From NCBI GenBank assembly GCA_050260675.1, contig JBLNCN010000010.1:282116-346115 (forward strand): a stretch of 64,000 nt of DNA, in the 5' to 3' direction. Under the pieces are notes generated by a model. The model was not told the origin of the DNA. It ran no database searches and worked only from the letters and a program-made list of their open reading frames with translations. The DNA is from JBBDIP01 sp050260675 (GTDB taxonomy: Bacteria; Bacillota; Sulfobacillia; Fermentithermobacillales; Fermentithermobacillaceae). The position numbers and the translations under genes were made by a program. Positions 8,447 to 17,729 of this stretch are shown piece after piece; the first letter of the stretch is position 1; the number at the start of each line of letters is the position of its first letter.

Positions 8447-9490
8447 ATGGACTTAGCAAGACTCGGCTTTGCCAGGGCGGACCTGGCGGTTCTTCCGACT
8501 CCTTACGAGGAAGTCCCCCGCTTTGCCAAGGCTCTCGGGACCGGCGCCCGCGTATTCCTGAAGCGGGACGATGCTACTGGTTTGGCCCTGGGCGGCAATA
8601 AGGCCCGGAAACTTGAGGTCCTGGTGGGAGACGCCGTTTCCAAAGGCTGCGATACCCTCATTACTTGCGGAGGACCCCAATCAAACCACGCCCGCATGAC
8701 GGCGGCCGCGGCCAGAAAGATGGGCCTGCATCCGGTGCTTGTGCTCGACGGGGCCGATCCGGGCGTTCGCCAGGGAAACCTCCTTCTCGACCACCTCCTG
8801 GGTGCCGACATCGTCTTCTCGGGAGAGCGGAGCTCAGGCGACATGCTTGAAGAGGTGGCAGCAAGTCTCAGGAGCGAGGGCAGAAAGCCCTATGTGATCC
8901 CCTTGGGCGGCTCAAACCCCCTTGGAGCAATCGGGTACATTTCCTGCGTGGAAGAGATCGTCCAGCAGCTCCGGCCTTTGGGCCTTGCTCCTACTGCGCT
9001 TTACGCCGCTACCGGGTCCTGCGGTACTCTGGCGGGGCTCATCCTCGGGAAGATAATCTTCGACGCTCCGTTCCGCATAATCGGAGAAGTAGTGAGCCCC
9101 AGCGCCGCCACCAAAGAAGAGAGGGCGGTTGCTCTCACACTTGAGACTGCGGAGATACTGAAGTCAAGGGCCTCGGGACAGCCGGAACTCCTCCGCAAGC
9201 TTTCGGCCGTGACTCCGCAATCGGTGAAGGCGGCCTTCGCTGTTTACGACGATCAGGTCGGAGAAGGGTACGGTATACCGACTCCCCAGTGCATCGAAGC
9301 CATCTCTCTCCTTGCCCGAAACGAAGGCGTGCTCACAGACCCCGTGTACACGGGCAAAGCTTTGGCCGGGATGGTCCAGGACCTCCGTCAAGGCAAATAC
9401 GGACCCAAGGACGCGGTCATCTTCCTGCATACAGGAGGAGTCCCCGCAGACTTCGCATACAGAGAAGCTCTAACCAAAGGGAGGAACTAG
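8447..9490 (+). CDS. D-cysteine desulfhydrase / ACC-deaminase-family PLP enzyme
   Basis: 347 residues from the ATG preceded by AAGGGAGAGAGACGC. The fold-type II PLP lysine is in LGGNKARKLE, with CGGPQSNHARMTAAAA binding the substrate and ATGSCGTLAGL the phosphate loop. The family includes D-cysteine desulfhydrase (D-cysteine to pyruvate, sulfide and ammonia) and 1-aminocyclopropane-1-carboxylate deaminase; in anaerobes the former or a broader D-amino-acid lyase is more likely. It is followed by two amide- and peptide-hydrolase genes with almost no gaps, suggesting a small degradative operon. Confidence 0.82.
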   Translation: MDLARLGFARADLAVLPTPYEEVPRFAKALGTGARVFLKRDDATGLALGGNKARKLEVLVGDAVSKGCDTLITCGGPQSNHARMTAAAARKMGLHPVLVLDGADPGVRQGNLLLDHLLGADIVFSGERSSGDMLEEVAASLRSEGRKPYVIPLGGSNPLGAIGYISCVEEIVQQLRPLGLAPTALYAATGSCGTLAGLILGKIIFDAPFRIIGEVVSPSAATKEERAVALTLETAEILKSRASGQPELLRKLSAVTPQSVKAAFAVYDDQVGEGYGIPTPQCIEAISLLARNEGVLTDPVYTGKALAGMVQDLRQGKYGPKDAVIFLHTGGVPADFAYREALTKGRN

Positions 9491-9491
9491 C

Positions 9492-10199
9492 GTGAGGCCG
9501 ATTATTGGGATTACCGCGGGTACCGATGACGAAAGGAACCTTGCCACCTGCACTCTTACTTATATCAACACCGTCCTCGAAGCTGGGGGAAAGCCGATGC
9601 TTATCCCGGTTATGCCGTCGGATACCGCTGTGGAGTTCCTATCCGTCGTGGATGGACTTCTGTTCCCCGGAGGCGTGGACGTTGACCCCCGCCACTACAA
9701 TGAGAGGCCTTGCCAGCACCTGGGCCGCATCAACCCGGCCCTGGATGCCGTTGAACTGGACCTGTGCCGGAAGGCGCTGCAGCAAGAGATCCCAATACTC
9801 GGCATCTGCAGGGGATGCCAGATGGTCACGATAGCGGCGGGAGGCACACTTGTCCAGGACATACCGTCCCAGATCGGTGGGGCAATGAAACACCAGCAGG
9901 CTGCCCCTCGCTGGTACGGAACCCATGAAGCCCTGTTTGACGAAGACTCTCTGGTCGCCCGCGTCTACCGCCAAAGACGAGTATGGGTCAACTCCTACCA
10001 CCACCAGTCCATTAAGAACCCAGGCGATTCCTTCACGGTTACCGGCCGCGCCCTCGACGGCATCTCTGAAGCCGCGGAATCAGCGAAAGGTTTCAGGCTC
10101 CTACTGCAGTGGCACCCCGAGGGAATGTGGGAAAAGGACCCGGTGCACCTCGAGCCGTTCAAGGCCCTTGTCCGGGCTGCAAAAGGGGAGGCAGTGTAG
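9492..10199 (+). CDS. Class-I glutamine amidotransferase-like hydrolase (PuuD/peptidase C26 type)
   Basis: 235 residues from a GTG one base after the previous stop. The nucleophile elbow is LGICRGCQM, the catalytic histidine and glutamate are in QWHPEGM, and the N-terminus IGITAGTDDE is typical of gamma-glutamyl-gamma-aminobutyrate hydrolases. It probably removes gamma-glutamyl groups from small amines or amino acids in the cytosol. The substrate is not defined; no puuABC genes are nearby. Coupled to the D-cysteine-desulfhydrase-like gene upstream and the P1 peptidase downstream. Confidence 0.82.
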   Translation: MRPIIGITAGTDDERNLATCTLTYINTVLEAGGKPMLIPVMPSDTAVEFLSVVDGLLFPGGVDVDPRHYNERPCQHLGRINPALDAVELDLCRKALQQEIPILGICRGCQMVTIAAGGTLVQDIPSQIGGAMKHQQAAPRWYGTHEALFDEDSLVARVYRQRRVWVNSYHHQSIKNPGDSFTVTGRALDGISEAAESAKGFRLLLQWHPEGMWEKDPVHLEPFKALVRAAKGEAV

Positions 10200-11324
10200 T
10201 TGACCGTGCCTGGCGACAGGAGGCCCAGAGCGAGAGAGTTCGGTATTGCGACCGGCCTTCTGCCGCCGGGTCCCAATAACGCCATAACCGACGTCCCCGG
10301 CGTCTCCGTAGGACAAGTCACGGTGTGGTGGGGCGATCCGCCCGGCAGTCCCGGCGAGGGGCCCGCCCGTACGGGGGTAACCACCGTCATCCCCCACCCG
10401 GGAAACCTGTTCCGCGAGAAGGTACGCGGCGCTATTCACGTGATCAACGGCTACGGTAAGGCTACAGGCATGGCGCAGATACAGGAGCTGGGCACCATAG
10501 AAACCCCCATTGTCCTCACCAACACTCTCTCGGTGGGTACAGCTTGGGACGCTCTGTGCGGCTATATGATGGAGCGAACGCCGGAAATAGGGCTTACGGC
10601 AGGTACCGTGAACCCGGTGGTTGCCGAATGCAACGACGGCTACCTGAACGACATCCGAGGCAGGCACGTGAAAAAAGAGCACGTCGTGGAAGCGTTGGAG
10701 AAGGCATCTCCCGGTCCGGTCACCGAAGGATGTGTCGGGGCGGGAACAGGCATGTCCTGTCTCGGCTTTAAGGGCGGGATAGGAACCTCGTCCAGGGCTC
10801 TCGGGGGCGCCTTGTCCGGCCGCCACCTCGGGGTCCTGGCGCTGGCGAACTTCGGCGGGGCCCAGGACCTCCTCATAGCGGGAGTCCCGGTTGGCGTGAT
10901 ACTGGCTGAGAAGCGGGTGGACCCGCCTGCCCCTCCGGGGTCTGTTGTCATCGTGGTTGCCACCGACGCGTCGCTGTCGGACCGGCAGCTTCTGCGCCTC
11001 GCCAAGCGTTGCCAGGGCGGCCTGGCCAGGGTCGGGTCCACCTTTGGAAACGGAAGCGGCGACTTTGTGCTGGCTTTTTCCACCAAGAACAAGGTGAGAC
11101 ACACCTCCCCAGGATCCTTTGAGGAGTTGGAGGAGCCTTTCGTCCGCGACGATTCGGCGGAGATGGCCTCGTTGTTCAGGGCGTCCGTCGAGGCCACCGA
11201 GGAAGCGGTGCTCAACGTGCTTTTTGCGGCAGTAACCGTCGAGGGGAGAGACGGGCACGCAAGGCGGGCCCTGCCTCTTCAAGAGGTCGCCGACCTACTG
11301 CGCGGACACAGGGTATTACGCTGA
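10200..11324 (+). CDS. P1/S58-family peptidase (DmpA-type aminopeptidase)
   Basis: 374 residues from the TTG immediately after the upstream TAG; the frame covers the whole family from NAITDVPGVSVGQVTV onward. FGNGSGDFVLAF matches the autoprocessing site of DmpA-like enzymes, where cleavage before the serine frees the N-terminal nucleophile; ECNDGYLND and GCVGAGTGMSC are other family signatures. Known members release N-terminal D- or L-amino acids or cleave beta-peptides. With the preceding two genes it suggests handling of D-amino-acid-containing or modified peptides (inference). Confidence 0.87.
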   Translation: MTVPGDRRPRAREFGIATGLLPPGPNNAITDVPGVSVGQVTVWWGDPPGSPGEGPARTGVTTVIPHPGNLFREKVRGAIHVINGYGKATGMAQIQELGTIETPIVLTNTLSVGTAWDALCGYMMERTPEIGLTAGTVNPVVAECNDGYLNDIRGRHVKKEHVVEALEKASPGPVTEGCVGAGTGMSCLGFKGGIGTSSRALGGALSGRHLGVLALANFGGAQDLLIAGVPVGVILAEKRVDPPAPPGSVVIVVATDASLSDRQLLRLAKRCQGGLARVGSTFGNGSGDFVLAFSTKNKVRHTSPGSFEELEEPFVRDDSAEMASLFRASVEATEEAVLNVLFAAVTVEGRDGHARRALPLQEVADLLRGHRVLR

Positions 11325-11395
11325 CGGGAAGGATCTGCCCCTCTCTCGTCGAATGGTGACCCATTACTGGCAAGACTATGCCCGGGAGGTTTGAC

Positions 11396-12043
11396 ATGTC
11401 GGACAAAGAGAAGGCGCCACGGCCCGCGAGCCGGAGACCGTCATACCTGTCTGGGCCTGCTCAAGCACCCAAAGCCCCCCCGCCGGACGCTGCTCCGAAG
11501 AGGGAAGAGACAAAAGGGGCGCAGGAGGTCACCGATAAGGAACTGGTGAGCTGGAAGGTCTGGCTGCTGCCAAGGCGTCCTAGAGTATCCGCGTTTGTGG
11601 TGGTGGCCCTCCTGGGGTGCATCGGAGTGGCTTACTGGCAGTTTCCCAACTTCGTGTTCGTCGCCATCATAACGATGATACTGATCAACAGGCTGGGACC
11701 CTATCTCTTCCCAGTGACCTACACCCTCACTGAGCAGACCGCAGGCTACAAGACCGTGGGAGCCAGGGATGTTCGGCCGTGGAGCAAGATCTTCACCTAC
11801 TACGAGTTTCCCGACGGCGTGCTCCTCTCCCATGACACGAGGGGCATAAGGGGCAGGCTGCGGGAGGGGCTGTTCATGTATTACGAGGCGGGGGCCGCCA
11901 ACAAGGACCAGGTCCTCGATGTCGTGAAGTCTAAACTGAAGCCACCTGCTGAGGCCATGGCACCGAACCCCGATGCGGAAAGAGACAGGGGCGGGATCGG
12001 TTCGGCACTTCGCAGGGTAAGAAAACTAAAGAATAAGGACTAG
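11396..12043 (+). CDS. Uncharacterised two-TM membrane protein with a possible PH-like tail
   Basis: 215 residues; ATG chosen for the GGGAGGT 5 bases ahead. The first 65 residues are Pro/Ala/Lys-rich and probably disordered. Two adjoining hydrophobic segments follow (VSAFVVVALLGCIGVAYW and FVFVAIITMILI), then a beta-rich region from YTLTEQTAG to about GLFMYYEAG that looks like a bacterial PH-type domain (weak call), and a basic tail rich in Lys/Arg. I do not recognise the family. It ends 8 bases before the MutL-like gene and so probably belongs to that cluster, perhaps as its membrane anchor. Confidence 0.7.
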   Translation: MSDKEKAPRPASRRPSYLSGPAQAPKAPPPDAAPKREETKGAQEVTDKELVSWKVWLLPRRPRVSAFVVVALLGCIGVAYWQFPNFVFVAIITMILINRLGPYLFPVTYTLTEQTAGYKTVGARDVRPWSKIFTYYEFPDGVLLSHDTRGIRGRLREGLFMYYEAGAANKDQVLDVVKSKLKPPAEAMAPNPDAERDRGGIGSALRRVRKLKNKD

Positions 12044-12051
12044 TCTTCGGG

Positions 12052-13968
12052 ATGCCCATATCGATACCACAGATTACGCCGCAGTGCATTCTGGCTACGG
12101 ATGTCGGCTCGACCACGACCAAGGCTATCCTCATTGAAAAGCGTGACGACGGATACCGGCTGGTTACACGCGGAGAAATGCCCACGACTGTCGAGGCGCC
12201 CTGGGAGAACGTGATGACCGGGGTCCGCAAGTCCATAAGGCGAATAGAGGAGCTCCTGGACAAGCGCATTTTGGATGCCGATGGGCGACTCATCCGGCCG
12301 AGCGACGGTCCCAGCGGAGTCGACCTCTACGTCTCCACCTCGTCGGCGGGCGGCGGACTGCAGATGATGGTGGCGGGTCTCGTGAAGAACGTGAGCGCCG
12401 CCTCGGCCCATCGTGCCGCTTTGGGAGCGGGAGCCGTCGTCCTCGATGTAATCGCCGTCGACGACGAGAGGAGCCACTCCGAGAAGATCACCAGGATAAC
12501 AGAACTCAGGCCCGACATCATCCTTCTGTCAGGGGGCGTGGATGGCGGCTCTGTCCAGTACATCGCCTCCATGAGCGAGATTCTGAAGCAGGCCAATCCG
12601 CAGCCCAGGTTCGGTTCCACGTACAAGCTCCCCCTAATCTACGCGGGCAACAAGGACGCCGCTGACATCGTGACCCACATCTGCTCCGAGGACATGGACG
12701 TCCAGGTGGTCGAGAACCTCAGGCCGAGCCACGACGTTGAGAACCTGGGTCCGGCGCGGGAGAGGATCCACGACGTCTTCATGGACCACGTGATGGCGCA
12801 GGCTCCGGGTTACGGCGAGCTCTTGCAGTGGGTGGATACCACCATCATGCCTACTCCGGGCGCTGTCGGCCGTATTGTGAGCCTCATGGCCGAGAAGTAC
12901 CGGGAAAACATAGTCGGGGTGGACATCGGCGGCGCCACCACCGACGTCTTTTCTGCGTTTGACGGGACGTTTACCAGGACCGTTTCCGCTAATTTGGGGA
13001 TGAGCTACTCCATCTGCAACGTTTTGGAAGAAGCCGGTTTCGACGCGGTACTCCGCTGGATACCCTTCGAAGTGGACAGGGCGGAGGTATCGGACTGGAT
13101 CGCCAACAAGATGGTCCGCCCCACTACCATCCCCCAGACCCTATACCACCTTATCCTGGAGCAAGCCATCGCGAGAGAGGCCCTGCGGTTGGCTTTCACT
13201 CACCACAAGAGCCTCGCGAGGAAGGTTGAGAAGGAGAAGGTAAGCATCCTGGCAGGGTCCGGGCTCCTAAAGAAGTCTTCGGAGGGCAAAGAGATTATCG
13301 AGATGACGCGGCTCGGTATGCTGGTGGGCTCAGGCGGAGTCCTCTCCCACGCTCCCAATAGAGCCCAGACTGCTTTGATGCTGCTGGATGCCTTCCAGCC
13401 TGAAGGTGTGACCGAGATTGCTGTCGATTCCATCTTCATGATGCCTCATCTAGGGGTGCTCTCCAGCATCTACCCCGACATCGCCGCCGAAGTGTTCGAT
13501 AGGGACTGCCTCGTGAGATTGGGCACCTGTATCGCTCCGGCAGGACAGGTTAAGCCCGGCGCCCCGTTGGCTACTGTCGAAGTGGAGTTGCCTGGGGAAG
13601 GCAAGCGGGAGATCCGGATGGAGAAGGGGCAGCTGCAGGTATTGAGGGTCCCGGAAGGCCTGGTGGCGAGATGCCGGATACGTCCTGCTCCCACAGTGGA
13701 CGCCGGCAACGGGAGAGGCGCCGCCTTTGAGACGTCGGTAAAGGGAGGGGTTGTCGGGCTCCTCCTGGACGGGCGCGGAAGGCCCATCGAACTGCCGGAA
13801 GGAGACCCTGCGGAGAGAGTCCGCCTGCTCCACTCCTGGTTTAAGGCTATGGAGGCCTACCCGATGGACCAGATCACGGCTCTCCTCGAGAAGCACCCTG
13901 TGAAGGAGACCCCGGTAAAGGAGGAGAGGCGCGGTGGCCTGTTCGGCTTTTTCCGGAGACGTACCTAG
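12052..13968 (+). CDS. MutL-like ASKHA ATPase, copy 1 (glutamate mutase accessory protein family)
   Basis: 638 residues. The actin/Hsp70-type nucleotide site is complete: phosphate 1 DVGSTTTK (residues 17-24), phosphate 2 GVDIGGATTDVF (near 290) and the adenosine motif GSGGVLSHAP (near 426). STSSAGGGLQMMVAG is a further family signature. Homologues are annotated as GlmL/MutL, which accompanies cobalamin-dependent glutamate mutase and is thought to act as its chaperone or reactivase. No GlmES pair is next to it. A paralogue (15857-17713) follows with the same kind of partner gene. The C-terminal 130 residues are beta-rich. The ribosome site is weak (AAGGA, 12 bases off). Confidence 0.8.
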   Translation: MPISIPQITPQCILATDVGSTTTKAILIEKRDDGYRLVTRGEMPTTVEAPWENVMTGVRKSIRRIEELLDKRILDADGRLIRPSDGPSGVDLYVSTSSAGGGLQMMVAGLVKNVSAASAHRAALGAGAVVLDVIAVDDERSHSEKITRITELRPDIILLSGGVDGGSVQYIASMSEILKQANPQPRFGSTYKLPLIYAGNKDAADIVTHICSEDMDVQVVENLRPSHDVENLGPARERIHDVFMDHVMAQAPGYGELLQWVDTTIMPTPGAVGRIVSLMAEKYRENIVGVDIGGATTDVFSAFDGTFTRTVSANLGMSYSICNVLEEAGFDAVLRWIPFEVDRAEVSDWIANKMVRPTTIPQTLYHLILEQAIAREALRLAFTHHKSLARKVEKEKVSILAGSGLLKKSSEGKEIIEMTRLGMLVGSGGVLSHAPNRAQTALMLLDAFQPEGVTEIAVDSIFMMPHLGVLSSIYPDIAAEVFDRDCLVRLGTCIAPAGQVKPGAPLATVEVELPGEGKREIRMEKGQLQVLRVPEGLVARCRIRPAPTVDAGNGRGAAFETSVKGGVVGLLLDGRGRPIELPEGDPAERVRLLHSWFKAMEAYPMDQITALLEKHPVKETPVKEERRGGLFGFFRRRT

Positions 13969-15286
13969 GCGGGTTCGCCTCATCCGCAAGGTGAGGCGGC
14001 TTCCTCTTGCCGGTGAGGTGCTGGTCAGCGTAGGTGACAGGGTTGAACCCGACACTGTAGTCGCCAGGATAGCGCAGCGCCCGGGCATCCCGTGGGTGAT
14101 CCCTGTCGCGAGCCACCTCGGCGTACCCAACGAGAGATTGAGGAAGCACCTCCTCAAATCGGAGGGAGATCTGGTTCTCGCTCAGGAGGTACTGGCGGTA
14201 GTAGATAAGGGGCTGGCGGGGCGCAAAGAGTACTTGTCTCCTGTGGAAGGCAGGATCGAGAACGTATCGGAAGTGACCGGCAGGGTGACCATCAGGGAGG
14301 AGTTCGGAAAAGAGGAACCGCCCCTTGACGTCGATGTGGCGGCCCAGCTCAAGTGCAAGCCGTCCGAGGTCCCCCAGAACATGCTCCGGCAGGTCGGGCA
14401 GGAAGTGAAGAAAGGCCAGATGATAGCCAAGAAAGGTGATATCCAGGCCTTTTTCACCAAGACGGCTGTAACCCCGATCTCCGGCGTCATTACCGCAGTA
14501 AACCCCGAAACAGGCAAGGTCACTATCTCCCGACCGTTCAAGCAGGTATCGGTGACCGCGTACGTGTCAGGGACAGTGAGCTCGGTGATGCCCGGGGTCG
14601 GCTGTGTTGTAGAGACGCCCGGAGTCATCCTGAACGGCGTTTTCGGCCTCGGCAGGGAGGCTCACGGAGAGATCCTCGTCCTCACGGGATCGCATGACGA
14701 AGTCCTGACTCCCGAGATGATAGGACCCGAATGCGCCGGGAAAGTGATTGTAGGCGGGTCCTTCGCCACAAACGAGGCCTTATCCAAAGCGCTCCACGTA
14801 AAGGTCGCCGCCCTCATCACCGGAACGGTCAACTACTTCAACCTTACTCAGTCCTTGGGCGTGAAGCTGGGAGTCGGCATAACGGGCCAGGAGGATATAG
14901 ACATCACGGTGGTGCTTACCGAGGGCTTCGGCCGGCTGGCAATGCGCCGGGAGGTTTGGGAGACGCTGAAGGCCTTTGAGGGGTATCGGGCCTCGGTGAA
15001 CGGCAGAACGCAGATCAGGGCGGGAGCCATTAGGCCGGAGATTGTGATACCGCTTCCTTCTTGTGACGGAGAGATAGGAGATGACGATCCCATCGCCGAA
15101 GACTTGCGGAGCGGGATGCGTGTCCGGGTGGTCAGCGAACCCTTCTTTGGCGCAGTAGGGGTGGTGAGCGAGATCGTCAGGGCACCCCAGCCCATTGAGA
15201 CCGGGGCGAGAGTCCCTGTGGTCAGAGTGACGTTCCAAAACGGGGATACCGCGTTGGTCCCCAGGACCAATGTGGAGATCTTCTAG
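13934..15286 (+). CDS. Multi-barrel partner protein of the MutL-like ATPase, long copy
   Basis: 450 residues from a GTG that overlaps the end of the ATPase gene by 35 bases, so translation is coupled. The protein has successive barrel-sandwich (lipoyl/biotinyl-like) segments: GEVLVSVGDRVEPDTVVARI, YLSPVEGRIENVSEVTGRV and VTPISGVITAVNPETGKV, but no lipoylation or biotinylation lysine motif. A middle alpha/beta region (GKVIVGGSFATNEAL, GVGITGQEDIDITVVLTEGFG) and a C-terminal KOW-like barrel ending PRTNVEIF follow. It is colinear with 17730-18854 apart from an extra segment of about 80 residues near 135-220. No function is known to me; a structural or scaffold role with the ATPase is inferred. 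Confidence 0.75.
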   Translation: MACSAFSGDVPRRVRLIRKVRRLPLAGEVLVSVGDRVEPDTVVARIAQRPGIPWVIPVASHLGVPNERLRKHLLKSEGDLVLAQEVLAVVDKGLAGRKEYLSPVEGRIENVSEVTGRVTIREEFGKEEPPLDVDVAAQLKCKPSEVPQNMLRQVGQEVKKGQMIAKKGDIQAFFTKTAVTPISGVITAVNPETGKVTISRPFKQVSVTAYVSGTVSSVMPGVGCVVETPGVILNGVFGLGREAHGEILVLTGSHDEVLTPEMIGPECAGKVIVGGSFATNEALSKALHVKVAALITGTVNYFNLTQSLGVKLGVGITGQEDIDITVVLTEGFGRLAMRREVWETLKAFEGYRASVNGRTQIRAGAIRPEIVIPLPSCDGEIGDDDPIAEDLRSGMRVRVVSEPFFGAVGVVSEIVRAPQPIETGARVPVVRVTFQNGDTALVPRTNVEIF

Positions 15287-15363
15287 AACTTGGATCGTTT
15301 CCGGCGTTCGGAGATATTGTAGAATAATCAGGATACTGCGCTAGAGCTTAAGGGGTGATTTCA

Positions 15364-15771
15364 TTGTTCAAATTCCCGGAGCCTATCGATCAGAAGAGGC
15401 GCGATGAGATCATCGAAGCCATCGCGAAACGTATCGATCAGTTTGGAATGCTGGTGCCAGCGATCTTCTTCCTCGAGATGAACAAGCCCCTAAGTTACAT
15501 CGGCGGACAAGCCATGCACTTTTTCGCGCCGATCGTGAGCGTGTTCTTCAACAGCTTTGAAGACTACGCTTACTTCTTCGAGGACAGGAAGAACGTTGAA
15601 CTCCTGATTCAAAAACTAGAAAGCCTCTCTGAAAGGGACGAGGAGGAGCGGCGCAGGAAGAAGGAGGCAAGGAAACAGGAAAAGGCCTCAAGGACTTCGA
15701 TGTTGGATGAGGCCATGAAAATGGAAACTGAGAAAAAGGATTCAAATCCACAGAATCCATCGCCGCAGTAG
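15364..15771 (+). CDS. Small uncharacterised protein with a charged coiled tail
   Basis: 135 residues from the TTG at 15364, preferred because AAGGGGTGA lies 6 bases ahead of it; the in-frame GTG at 15355 overlaps that site. The first 90 residues combine a helix (KRRDEIIEAIAKRI) with a hydrophobic, aromatic stretch (LVPAIFFLEMNKPLSYIGG, then FFAPIVSVFFNSFEDYAYFF), suggesting membrane association. The remainder is highly charged (ERDEEERRRKKEARKQEK) and probably coiled or disordered. It lies between the two ATPase/barrel pairs. I do not recognise a named family. Confidence 0.65.
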   Translation: MFKFPEPIDQKRRDEIIEAIAKRIDQFGMLVPAIFFLEMNKPLSYIGGQAMHFFAPIVSVFFNSFEDYAYFFEDRKNVELLIQKLESLSERDEEERRRKKEARKQEKASRTSMLDEAMKMETEKKDSNPQNPSPQ

Positions 15772-15856
15772 AGGATTTCTTGGTTTCGACATCGTATTGT
15801 GCGTCTTATGGGTTCTAATGATTTTTTACGCTGGCAGTGAGGGAGGGAATTGATTC

Positions 15857-17713
15857 GTGCCGGAAGAGAAAGCAGCATTCAAGCTAGACAGAGAGATCAC
15901 CTCGGTACTGGCCACTGACTGCGGGTCTACCACCACAAAGGCCATTCTCATCGAGAAGGTCGGCGACGAGTACCGCCTCATAGTGAGAGGCGAAGCCCCC
16001 ACAACGGTTGAAGCGCCCTTCGAGGACGTTACAGCCGGTGCGCGCAACGCCATCCGTGAGGTTGAAGAGCTTACGGGCAGGACGTTCCTGGATGATAAGG
16101 GCGTCATCACCCCGAGAAAGGACGACAAGACAGGCGTGGACATCTTCATGTCCACCTCGTCCGCAGGTGGCGGCCTCCAGATGATGGTGGCCGGGGTGGT
16201 CAAAACGATGACCGCCGAGTCCGCGGCGCGAGCCGCTCTAGGCGCGGGCGCCATCGTTATGGACGTCATCTCGGTTGACGACGGCAGGAAGCCTCATGAG
16301 AAGATCCAGAGGATCAGGCACCTCCGCCCCGACATGATCCTTCTTTCGGGTGGTATCGACGGTGGGACCATCACCCACGTGGTGGAGATCGCCGAGCTGA
16401 TCTCAGCAGCAGAACCGAAGCCCCGTCTAGGAATCGGGTTCAAGCTGCCTGTCATCTACGCAGGAAACAAGGATGCCCGGCCCCATATCAACGCAAGCCT
16501 GGGACAGAAGGTTGACCTCCGCGTTGTTGACAACCTCCGTCCCGTGCTGGAGAGGGAAGACCTAGGGCCAGCCCGCGAGGAAATCCATAACCTCTTCATG
16601 GAGCACGTTATGGCGCAGGCCCCCGGTTACAACAAGCTGATGAAGTGGTCTCCCGTACCCATCATGCCGACTCCCGGCGCAGTGGGTATCTGCATGCAGA
16701 CCGCGTCCCGCGAGATGGACCTGTCGGTTATCGGCGTCGACATCGGCGGCGCTACGACCGACGTATTCTCGGTGTTCGGCGAGTTCTTCAACAGGACAGT
16801 TTCGGCGAACCTCGGCATGAGCTACTCGATCTGCAACGTGCTCCTCGAGGCCGGAACCCCCAACATCCGCAGGTGGATCCCGTTCGATATCGACGAGGGC
16901 GACCTCCGCAACAGGATCCGCAACAAGATGATCCGTCCGACCACGATCCCGCAGACCCTCGAAGACCTCATCATTGAGCAGGCCATCTCGAGGGAAGCCC
17001 TGAGACTCGCGTTCATCCATCACAAGAGCCTCGCTGTCGGACTCCGTGGAGTTCACAAGCAGCGCACCATCGGCGACACGTTTGAGCAGACCGGCTCAGG
17101 AGAGTCCTACATCAACCTCATGGACTTGGGCCTTCTCATCGGGTCCGGTGGCGTTCTGTCCCACGCTCCCAGAAGAGCCCAGTCGGCCATGATGATGCTG
17201 GATGCTTTCCAGCCCGAAGGCCTGACGATGCTCGCCGTTGACTCCATCTTCATGATGCCGCAGCTCGGCATCCTGTCCACCGTGCACGCGAAAGCCAGCA
17301 TGCAGGTGTTTGATCGCGACTGCCTCATCAAACTCGGGTCCTCAATCTCAGCGGCCGGCCCCAGCGGCTCAGCCAAGCCCGGCGACGCTTGCCTGAAGGT
17401 TGAACTTGAGATCGACGGCAAAGAGGTCGTTGAGGAAGTTCCCTACGGGAAACTGAAGCTCGTTCCATTGGCCGACGGCAAGACGGCCAAGGCCAAGATC
17501 TCTCCCGCGAGGCAGTTCGACGTGGGTAAGGGACATGGACACGCACTTGAAACTACGGTGACCGGCGGAGTTGTCGGCGTTGTCATTGACTGCCGCGGAC
17601 GTCCGTTCACGACACCCGACGATCCCGCTCTTCGGACTGCCAAGCTTGTTGAGTGGTTCTCGGCCCTCAACATGTATCCCGAAGGCGCCGTCGAGAAGTT
17701 AGTCAAGGCATAG
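15857..17713 (+). CDS. MutL-like ASKHA ATPase, copy 2
   Basis: 618 residues from a GTG with GGGAGGG ahead. Same architecture as 12052-13968: DCGSTTTKAIL near residue 22, STSSAGGGLQMMVAG, GVDIGGATTDVFS near 294 and IGSGGVLSHAPRR near 428. The two copies are colinear but clearly diverged throughout, including different C-terminal tails, so this is an old duplication and not an assembly artefact. Family members assist cobalamin-dependent glutamate mutase; having two suggests separate clients or a hetero-oligomer. The partner barrel gene starts 16 bases later and the transcript appears to end at the hairpin at 18878. Confidence 0.8.
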   Translation: MPEEKAAFKLDREITSVLATDCGSTTTKAILIEKVGDEYRLIVRGEAPTTVEAPFEDVTAGARNAIREVEELTGRTFLDDKGVITPRKDDKTGVDIFMSTSSAGGGLQMMVAGVVKTMTAESAARAALGAGAIVMDVISVDDGRKPHEKIQRIRHLRPDMILLSGGIDGGTITHVVEIAELISAAEPKPRLGIGFKLPVIYAGNKDARPHINASLGQKVDLRVVDNLRPVLEREDLGPAREEIHNLFMEHVMAQAPGYNKLMKWSPVPIMPTPGAVGICMQTASREMDLSVIGVDIGGATTDVFSVFGEFFNRTVSANLGMSYSICNVLLEAGTPNIRRWIPFDIDEGDLRNRIRNKMIRPTTIPQTLEDLIIEQAISREALRLAFIHHKSLAVGLRGVHKQRTIGDTFEQTGSGESYINLMDLGLLIGSGGVLSHAPRRAQSAMMMLDAFQPEGLTMLAVDSIFMMPQLGILSTVHAKASMQVFDRDCLIKLGSSISAAGPSGSAKPGDACLKVELEIDGKEVVEEVPYGKLKLVPLADGKTAKAKISPARQFDVGKGHGHALETTVTGGVVGVVIDCRGRPFTTPDDPALRTAKLVEWFSALNMYPEGAVEKLVKA

Positions 17714-17729
17714 GAGGGGAAAAGCGAAA

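Noticed and set aside
10101..11282. Long reverse-strand open frame opposite the P1 peptidase
   Set aside because: No family motif, low-complexity composition and full overlap with a well-supported peptidase; GC-rich shadow frame.
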